This document shows, in pieces, positions 6,365-10,525 of a stretch of 10,525 nucleotides of DNA (the first letter of the stretch is position 1; each line of letters opens with the position of its first letter). The DNA lies in the NCBI GenBank assembly GCA_900769475.1, contig CAAGGQ010000243.1:1-10525 (forward strand), written 5' to 3'. Source of the DNA: Clostridia bacterium. GTDB lineage: Bacteria; Bacillota; Clostridia; Oscillospirales; CAG-272. A program made the position numbers and the translations under genes. Under the pieces are notes generated by a model, which was not told where the DNA came from, ran no database searches, and saw nothing but the letters and a program-made list of their open reading frames with translations.

Positions 6365-6550
6365 TAAGGCTCCCTCCGGGAGGGAGCTGGCGCCGTAGGC
6401 GACTGAGGGAGAGAGCGTTACAATGAGGTTATCACAAAGCTAAAGTTACGCAGGCTCCTTCCACCGCTAACGCGAGAACCCCCAAAACTCATTTCATTCG
6501 TTTCGGGGAACCCCGCCGCGGTCCCCCTCCCTCTCGGAGGGAGGCTTTTT
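6365..6550. repeat. MITE-like palindromic element with matching ends
   Basis: The element starts with AAGGCTCCCTC-CGG-GAGGGAGC (hairpin 6369-6387), then CGCC-GTA-GGCG (6391-6401) and CTGAGGGAG. It ends with CCTCCCTC-TCG-GAGGGAGG (6526-6544) followed by CTTTTTG. The two ends are inverted relatives of each other, so the unit of about 185 bp is flanked by imperfect terminal inverted repeats. I recognise the left-end unit as a type of palindromic repeat common in gut Clostridia. The right-end hairpin plus T-run could also act as a rightward intrinsic terminator. No ORF inside looks real. Confidence 0.7.
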
Positions 6551-6559
6551 GTTAGTTCC

Positions 6560-6588
6560 ATTATAACACAAATCGGCAGAGAAAACAA
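6560..6588 (-). promoter_or_regulatory. Possible leftward promoter between repeats
   Basis: Reading leftward, TTGTTT (6588-6583), 17 nt and TATAAT (6565-6560). It could drive the acetyltransferase through a leader of about 300 nt across the palindromic element. The -35 box sits inside the hairpin at 6573-6600, and no closer promoter is clear, so this is tentative. Confidence 0.35.
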
Positions 6589-6600
6589 GTTCTCTGCCGA
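6573..6600 (-). terminator. Hairpin at the end of the SGNH hydrolase transcript
   Basis: TCGGCAGAGAA/TTCTCTGCCGA form a perfect 11-bp stem with a 6-nt loop. On the minus strand it lies downstream of the SGNH gene and repeat copy 2 and is followed by ATTTGTGTT, a weak T-rich tail. It occupies the same place relative to repeat copy 2 as the strong terminator at 5726-5764 does to copy 1. Confidence 0.5.
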
Positions 6601-6610
6601 AATTTGTTTG

Positions 6611-6711
6611 TAGGGGCGTTCATCGAACGCCCGCGGGCGACCAATGGTCGCCCCTACGGTAAACTTCCCTATGAGAAGGAGCCCAATCTCTGTCCTTTTT
6701 CTTACAATAGA
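6611..6711. repeat. Intergenic palindromic repeat, copy 2
   Basis: The 49-bp core (6611-6659) is identical to that at 5641-5689 and in the same orientation. The flank (6668-6711), read on the minus strand, matches the flank of copy 1 with a few differences, including 16 identical bases starting AAGAAAAAGGAC. The unit begins within a few bases of the stop codon of the SGNH gene. Relative to transcription, both copies have flank first, core second and a hairpin third, but the core is flipped in this copy. Confidence 0.85.
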
Positions 6712-6713
6712 GG

Positions 6714-7370
6714 TCAAGCCTCCTCGCCGTAATGCTTTCGAATGGCGACTTCCACCACCTGGGCGATCATTCGCATGCCGTCCTCGTCGGGGTGCAGACC
6801 GTCCAGAGTGTTGTTATAGTAATCGTCGTTGTTCAAGGGACTGTGGAAGAGATCGGCCACGAAGCAACCGTCCCCCGTCTCGGCCACCGCGTCTTGAATA
6901 TGGCCGTTGAAGATCTCGGCGCGGGCCTTGACGCAGGGCTCCCGATCGGGGAGATTCACACAGCAAATCGCCGAATGGGGGTGCTTTTGGCGGATCCTGG
7001 CAAGGGTTTCGCGGTAATCGGCGGCAAACACTTCGGGGTCCACCCGCCGCCCCAGATCGTTGGTTCCCATAAATACCAGGATCAGATCGGGGGAGGTTCC
7101 GTCATCCCGGGAGAGCTGCGTGGCTCGGTTCACGCCGGCGTCGGGATTGTCCCGTCCGCTCAGATTGCCCCCGGACCAGGAATTGTTTACGCACAGGGTC
7201 AGCCCCAGGGCGCTCATCAAAAGTCCCCAGTAGGTTCTCTCGGCGGGGAAGGGGGGACGGTAATAGATGGGATTATAAAATAAGGTGGCGTTGGCATCGG
7301 CATCGTTGGAGATCCCACGGTAGGTGGAAATGCTGTCCCCAAGGATGGAAAGGCGCTTGCCTTGCAGCAT
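6714..7370 (-). CDS. SGNH/GDSL-family hydrolase (lipase/esterase-like)
   Basis: A 218-residue cytoplasmic esterase of the SGNH superfamily. The conserved blocks appear in order: GDS at 11-13 with nucleophile S13, a block II SGG at 66-68, GTND at 102-105 whose N104 should help form the oxyanion hole, and DGLHP at 190-194 supplying D190 and H193 for the catalytic triad. There is no signal peptide. The probable reaction is removal of an acyl group (often acetyl) from a carbohydrate or lipid; the substrate cannot be told. AAAGGAGAGG precedes the ATG by a good spacing. It has its own promoter, is transcribed alone, and lies divergent to the feo operon, with no sign of a functional link to it. Confidence 0.92.
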   Translation of the reverse strand: MLQGKRLSILGDSISTYRGISNDADANATLFYNPIYYRPPFPAERTYWGLLMSALGLTLCVNNSWSGGNLSGRDNPDAGVNRATQLSRDDGTSPDLILVFMGTNDLGRRVDPEVFAADYRETLARIRQKHPHSAICCVNLPDREPCVKARAEIFNGHIQDAVAETGDGCFVADLFHSPLNNDDYYNNTLDGLHPDEDGMRMIAQVVEVAIRKHYGEEA

Positions 7371-7405
7371 AGGATCCTCTCCTTTCTCTGTTTGATTTCT
7401 CTTCT

Positions 7406-7434
7406 ATTATATCTTGTTTGAGGGAAGATATCAA
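7406..7434 (-). promoter_or_regulatory. Promoter of the SGNH hydrolase gene
   Basis: Reading leftward, TTGATA (7434-7429), a 17-nt spacer and a perfect TATAAT (7411-7406). The start would be near 7399, with a leader of about 29 nt that contains the AAAGGAGAGG site. Confidence 0.8.
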
Positions 7435-7564
7435 GAGAAAACCGCAATTTTTTTCGTCGCCGAACCCGTTTCGCATGCTTTGTGCACATTGTCGATTTTC
7501 GTCCGATTTTTTGCGGCTATGATTTGTAGAGGTTTACAAAATTTGAAAAATCCTTAAAAAAACA

Positions 7565-7593
7565 TTGACAATCCGTGGAAAATCCGCTATAAT
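7565..7593 (+). promoter_or_regulatory. Consensus promoter of the feo operon
   Basis: A perfect TTGACA (7565-7570), a 17-nt spacer and a perfect TATAAT (7588-7593). Such a strong promoter normally needs a repressor, and a palindromic operator lies directly on the predicted start point (7600-7617). Confidence 0.9.
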
Positions 7594-7599
7594 ATACGA

Positions 7600-7617
7600 G
7601 GTTAGCCGATGCTAACC
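7600..7617 (+). promoter_or_regulatory. Putative metal-responsive operator 1 (feoA start)
   Basis: A perfect palindrome GGTTAGC-CGAT-GCTAACC, placed on the transcription start 7 nt after the -10 box, where a bound repressor would block initiation. The half-site GGTTAG/CTAACC is that of DtxR/IdeR iron boxes (TTAGGTTAGSCTAACCTAA), but the arms are spaced 6 bp apart instead of 1, so a related but distinct regulator is implied. In RNA the same bases would form a 7-bp hairpin at the 5' end. Confidence 0.65.
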
Positions 7618-7661
7618 GAAGAAAAAAGAAGGATTCGCCTCGCGGCGGAAAGGAGCTTACG

Positions 7662-7874
7662 ATGACCCTCAGAGATGCGGAAGCAGGAACCGAATACGTC
7701 ATCCGCAAGATCGAAACCGACGACGAGGAGCTCAACGCCTTCCTGTTCTCCCTGGGATGCTACAGCGGCGAGACCATTACCGTGGTGCGTCACCTTAAGG
7801 GCGGATGTATCGTTGCCATCAAGGATGGCAGATATAACATAGATAATCAGCTTGCAGAAGCCATTGTAATATAA
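7662..7874 (+). CDS. feoA: FeoA, small SH3-like ferrous iron transport protein
   Basis: A 70-residue cytoplasmic protein of the FeoA family, which assists FeoB-dependent Fe(II) uptake by contacting its cytoplasmic domain. The pattern MTLRDAEAGTEYVI, then a LGCYSGETITVV strand pair and a C-terminal IVAIKDGRYNID stretch, fits the short SH3-like barrel. Its length is typical for a single-domain FeoA. AAAGGAG lies 6 nt before the ATG. A small CGCC/GGCG hairpin sits immediately upstream of that site (7636-7647). It is the first gene after the consensus promoter and operator. The 138-nt gap to feoB is unusually long for this operon and holds a possible attenuator and a second operator. Confidence 0.92.
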   Translation: MTLRDAEAGTEYVIRKIETDDEELNAFLFSLGCYSGETITVVRHLKGGCIVAIKDGRYNIDNQLAEAIVI

Positions 7875-7902
7875 GTTTGTATGCCATCAAATTGTAAGCC
7901 GC

Positions 7903-7934
7903 AAGGAAGAGTTCTGCGAGCTGATTCTTTTTTG
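7903..7934 (+). terminator. Possible attenuator between feoA and feoB
   Basis: AAGGAA-g-AGTTC pairs with GAGCT-ga-TTCTTT across a TGC loop, giving about 11 bp with one small internal loop, and TTTTG follows. It is weaker than the other terminators in the window, so partial termination is more likely than a full stop. It could set the FeoA:FeoB ratio. Confidence 0.45.
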
Positions 7935-7936
7935 CC

Positions 7937-7962
7937 TTTTAGTTAGCAATCGCTAACCAAAA
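7937..7962 (+). promoter_or_regulatory. Putative metal-responsive operator 2 (before feoB)
   Basis: TTTTaGTTAGC-AATC-GCTAACcAAAA is an 11-bp-arm inverted repeat with one mismatch. Its GTTAGC-N4-GCTAAC centre is the same as operator 1, with the same spacing but a different 4-bp centre. It lies about 340 bp downstream of operator 1 and 50 bp before feoB. I see no clear sigma-A promoter overlapping it, so it may serve as a roadblock, a looping partner or control for an atypical feoB promoter. Confidence 0.6.
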
Positions 7963-8012
7963 AATGAAACCGTAATTCATATCCATAAGGATTAAAAATA
8001 GGAGGACATTCC

Positions 8013-10028
8013 ATGAGAATTGCCTTAACGGGTAATCCCAATTCCGGTAAAACGACCATGTTCAACGCCCTGACCGGACAAAGCGAGAAGGTGGGCAACT
8101 GGGCCGGTGTTACCGTGGACAAAAAAGAGCACCCCATCAAAAAGGTGTATGCGGGAGACGCACAGCTGATTGCCGTAGACCTTCCCGGTGCCTACTCCAT
8201 GTCGCCTTTCACCAGCGAGGAGAGCATTACCAGCTCCTACGTGAAGCAGGAAAATCCCGACGTGATCATCAACATCGTGGACGCTTCCAACCTCAGCCGC
8301 AGCCTGTTCTTTACCACCCAGCTGCTGGAGCTTGGCGTTCCCATGGTGGTGGCTCTGAACAAGAGTGATATCAACGCCAAGAAGGATACCAAGATCGATG
8401 TGGACGCCCTTTCCGCAAAGCTGGGATGTCCCGTGATCAGCACGGTTTCCATTGCCGCCGACGGCTTGAAGGCCGTGATCGAGGCCGCTGTGGCCCAGGT
8501 GGGCAAGACCCAAACGGCTCCCTACACTCAGGGGGACGTGGATCTGACCGATAAGGCCGCCGTGGAGGCCGCCGACCGGAAGCGCTTTGCCTTTGTGAAC
8601 GGCATTGTGAAGGCCGTGGAGTCCCGCAAGGTGCTGACCAAGGATAAGAACGTGGGCGATAAGATCGACGCCTTCCTCACCAACAAGTGGTTGGGGATTC
8701 CCATCTTTGCTCTGGTCATGTGGGCGGTGTTCTGGATTTCCCAGGCAGGCCCCGGCGTATGGCTTTCCGAGGGTCTGGACATTGGCGAGACCCACCTCTG
8801 GGGTCTGGTGGATTGCATTGGCTGGTTCAAGGAGATCGTTGCCGGCTGGATGGAGGGTGCTCATGACATTCTTCAGGCCATCATTCTGGAGGGTATCATC
8901 GAGGGCGTTGCCGCCGTGGTTGGCTTCTTGCCCCTGGTGATGGTTATGTATTTCCTGATCGCTCTGCTGGAGGACTGCGGCTACATGGCACGCGCCACCG
9001 TGGTTCTGGACCCCATCTTCAAGAGAGTGGGTCTTTCGGGCAAGTCGGTCATTCCCTTTATCATTGGTACGGGCTGTGCCATTCCCGGCGTTATGGCTTG
9101 CCGCACCATCCGCAACGAGCGGGAGCGTCGCGCCACCGCCATGATCGCCCCCTTTATGCCCTGCGGTGCAAAGCTGCCCGTGATCTCCCTCTTTGCCGGC
9201 GCCTTCTTTGATAACGCCGAATGGGTGGGTACTCTGATGTATTTCGTAGGCATTGTGATCATTTTGCTGTGCGCTCTGCTCATCAATAAGCTCACGGGGC
9301 ACAAGGCCAGAAAGTCTTTCTTTATCATCGAGCTCCCCGAGTACAAGACTCCCTCCCTGTGGGGTGCCATTAAGTCCATGTGCCAGAGAGGCTGGTCTTA
9401 CATCGTTAAGGCGGGCACCGTGATCCTGGTTTGTAACTTTGTGGTATATATGATGCAGACCTACGGCTGGAATTTCCGGGTCGTGGAGGATCCTGCGGAA
9501 TCGATCTTGGCCACCATTGCCACCCCCATTGCGTACATCATCGCTCCCATCGTGGGTGTTGCCCTGTGGCAGCTGGCCGCGGCCGCTGTGACCGGCTTTA
9601 TCGCCAAGGAGTGTGTGGTTTCCACCCTGGCAACCGTGTTCATGTTTGATCATCTGATCAATGAGGAGCTGGAGGCTGTTGGCGCCATCGGTTCCTCCAA
9701 TATGGGCGGTATTTCCGTGGTTGCAGGTCTTGCTTTCCTGATGTTCAATCTGTTTACCCCTCCTTGCTTTGCGGCTCTGGGTGCCATGAACTCCGAGATC
9801 AGGAGCAGGAAGTGGTTCTGGGCCGGCATTGGACTGCAGTTCTCCGTGGGCTATACCGTTGGTTTCCTGGTATTCTTCTTTGGAACGCTCTTTACCGGTG
9901 GCTCCTTTGGTGCCGCTTGGATGCCCATCGTTGGTTGGGCCATCGTGCTCTCCATCGCAGCCATCTTTACGGTACTGATCATTCGAAAGAACAAGCAGCT
10001 CAAGAGTGAGTATGCGCTCAAGGCGTAA
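8013..10028 (+). CDS. feoB: FeoB ferrous iron transporter
   Basis: A 671-residue inner-membrane Fe(II) permease with an N-terminal G domain. G1 is GNPNSGKT (7-14), G3 is DLPG (56-59) and G4 is NKSD (116-119). A G5-like SIAADGL follows near 146-152. A helical linker (about 170-220) leads to the membrane domain from about residue 225. The gate motifs carry the conserved cysteines: DCGYMARA (321-328), GTGCAIPGVMAC (352-363, C355) and PFMPCGAKLP (380-389, C384). A late TPPCFAALGAM motif is typical of the C-terminal Gate region. AGGAGG lies about 7 nt before the ATG. The length is normal for the Firmicutes type without fused FeoA or FeoC domains. It is followed after 3 nt by the Cys-rich partner gene. 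Regulation probably involves the upstream operators and attenuator. Confidence 0.97.
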   Translation: MRIALTGNPNSGKTTMFNALTGQSEKVGNWAGVTVDKKEHPIKKVYAGDAQLIAVDLPGAYSMSPFTSEESITSSYVKQENPDVIINIVDASNLSRSLFFTTQLLELGVPMVVALNKSDINAKKDTKIDVDALSAKLGCPVISTVSIAADGLKAVIEAAVAQVGKTQTAPYTQGDVDLTDKAAVEAADRKRFAFVNGIVKAVESRKVLTKDKNVGDKIDAFLTNKWLGIPIFALVMWAVFWISQAGPGVWLSEGLDIGETHLWGLVDCIGWFKEIVAGWMEGAHDILQAIILEGIIEGVAAVVGFLPLVMVMYFLIALLEDCGYMARATVVLDPIFKRVGLSGKSVIPFIIGTGCAIPGVMACRTIRNERERRATAMIAPFMPCGAKLPVISLFAGAFFDNAEWVGTLMYFVGIVIILLCALLINKLTGHKARKSFFIIELPEYKTPSLWGAIKSMCQRGWSYIVKAGTVILVCNFVVYMMQTYGWNFRVVEDPAESILATIATPIAYIIAPIVGVALWQLAAAAVTGFIAKECVVSTLATVFMFDHLINEELEAVGAIGSSNMGGISVVAGLAFLMFNLFTPPCFAALGAMNSEIRSRKWFWAGIGLQFSVGYTVGFLVFFFGTLFTGGSFGAAWMPIVGWAIVLSIAAIFTVLIIRKNKQLKSEYALKA

Positions 10029-10031
10029 GCT

Positions 10032-10223
10032 ATGACACTTCCCAATATTCTTGCCATCGTTGCCATTGCGCTGATCGTTGGCGGCGCGGTGTTCTACATT
10101 GTGCGGGCCAAGGCGCGGGGCGAAAAGTGCGTAGGCTGCCCCTACGCCAAGCAATGCGGCGGCAACTGCTCCGGCGGTTGTGACTCGTCGACCAAGACGA
10201 ACCAAACGAAGAAACCAAAATAA
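10032..10223 (+). CDS. FeoB-associated Cys-rich membrane protein
   Basis: A 63-residue peptide with one N-terminal membrane helix (about 5-24) followed by a basic stretch and a cysteine cluster CVGCPYAKQCGGNCSGGC (residues 33-50, five Cys). The tail is rich in K, T and N. This matches the small FeoB-associated Cys-rich family found next to feoB in Firmicutes. It is thought to take the place of FeoC and may bind iron or an Fe-S cluster near the transporter's cytoplasmic side. It starts 3 nt after the feoB stop, with only an AAGG site inside the end of feoB, so translation is probably coupled to feoB. It is the last gene before the operon terminator. Confidence 0.9.
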   Translation: MTLPNILAIVAIALIVGGAVFYIVRAKARGEKCVGCPYAKQCGGNCSGGCDSSTKTNQTKKPK

Positions 10224-10230
10224 CAGCTTT

Positions 10231-10264
10231 CGGGATGTGTCCCCTCGGGTTACATCCCGTTTTT
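10231..10264 (+). terminator. Intrinsic terminator of the feo operon
   Basis: CGGGATGT (10231-10238) pairs with ACATCCCG (10252-10259). A further CCC/GGG pairing lies inside the loop, and TTTTT follows directly. It separates the feo genes from the HMA protein gene downstream. Confidence 0.88.
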
Positions 10265-10311
10265 GAAAGAAGGGAAGGCGACGGAGAGCTTTCCAACAAA
10301 GGAGAACGCAG

Positions 10312-10525
10312 ATGGAAAATTACATTGTGATCGCGGTGATCGTCCTTGCCGTGGGCTTTGGGATCCTGTCGGCGGTCCGTCACTTTCGGGGACAGGGCGG
10401 CTGCTGCGGAAGCGGCGGAGAATACCGCGTCAAACGGAAGCGGTTGAAGCAGGTGCGCTATACCAAGGTCTTTCGCGTAGAGGGCATGCATTGCGCCCAT
10501 TGCAGGAACCGAGTAGAGGAGATCG
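10312..10525 (+). CDS. Membrane-anchored heavy-metal-associated (HMA) domain protein, partial
   Basis: The first 71 codons of a gene cut by the window end. AAAGGAG lies 7 nt before the ATG. Residues 4-22 form a membrane helix. Next come GQGGCCGSGGE with a CC pair (31-32) and a strongly basic linker (39-49). An HMA ferredoxin-like domain then starts at about 51, with its metal-binding loop GMHCAHC (58-64, C61 and C64). HMA domains bind Cu(I), Zn(II) or related soft metals and pass them to ATPases. Here the domain is tethered to the membrane by its own helix, not fused to a transporter in the visible part. It begins 48 nt after the feo terminator. No separate promoter is clear, so read-through expression is possible. 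What follows is unknown. Confidence 0.85.
   Translation, partial: MENYIVIAVIVLAVGFGILSAVRHFRGQGGCCGSGGEYRVKRKRLKQVRYTKVFRVEGMHCAHCRNRVEEI

Noticed and set aside
6418..6717. Leftward 99-codon open frame across the repeats
   Set aside because: It reads through repeat copy 2 and the palindromic element, has no ribosome binding site, and shares its GATIGRPRAFDERPY segment only because the repeat core is shared.
7442..7516. CCGCAA/TTGCGG inverted pair between the SGNH and feo promoters
   Set aside because: Only 6 bp separated by more than 60 nt, which is within chance for this length.
8025..10205. Leftward open frame of 726 codons opposite feoB
   Set aside because: It is fully antisense to an unmistakable FeoB. 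Its H/G/N-rich composition and the lack of a domain mark it as a shadow.

Overview
The window looks like chromosomal DNA of a strictly anaerobic, Gram-positive Firmicute, most likely a gut Clostridia/Oscillospirales-type organism. The evidence is strong AGGAGG-type ribosome binding sites, many near-consensus sigma-A promoters with 17-bp spacers, a flavodiiron protein (FprA), a FeoA/FeoB/Cys-rich iron operon of the Firmicutes type, and GC-rich palindromic intergenic repeats of the kind common in this group. I see no rRNA, tRNA, CRISPR array, transposase or phage gene.

Layout. (1) 1-108: a cluster of four short hairpins next to the end of a leftward gene. (2) 109-1617 (-): a right-handed beta-helix protein without signal peptide, read from two tandem promoters. 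(3) 1851-2248 (+): a stand-alone structured RNA gene with its own promoter, internal long-range helices and a 20-bp terminator stem. No substantial ORF explains it, and it may belong to the raiA RNA class. (4) 2273-5564 (+): an operon of fprA (flavodiiron O2/NO reductase), a ZIP metal transporter, ccdA and a membrane-anchored TlpA/ResA thioredoxin, all spaced 18-33 nt apart. (5) 5565-6713: a repeat-rich island with an AT-richer GNAT acetyltransferase gene (5796-6257, -) between two copies of one repeat. The outer flanks of these copies are inverted while their 49-bp cores are in direct orientation. (6) 6714-7370 (-): an SGNH/GDSL hydrolase with its own promoter. (7) 7565-10264 (+): the ferrous iron uptake operon feoA, feoB and a FeoB-associated Cys-rich membrane peptide. 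It has a perfect TTGACA-17-TATAAT promoter, and two copies of the palindrome GTTAGC-N4-GCTAAC, one at the transcription start and one between feoA and feoB. (8) 10312-end (+): the start of a membrane-anchored heavy-metal-binding (HMA, GMHCAHC) protein, cut by the window end.

How it fits together. The two rightward operons share a theme of metal and redox handling in an anaerobe: oxygen or NO removal by a diiron flavoprotein, divalent metal uptake by ZIP, electron transfer to extracytoplasmic thiols by CcdA-TlpA, and Fe(II) uptake by Feo with small Cys-rich metal proteins. The least explained items are the ncRNA at 1886-2241, the paired feo operators, and the repeats that sit just 3' of two converging transcription units.
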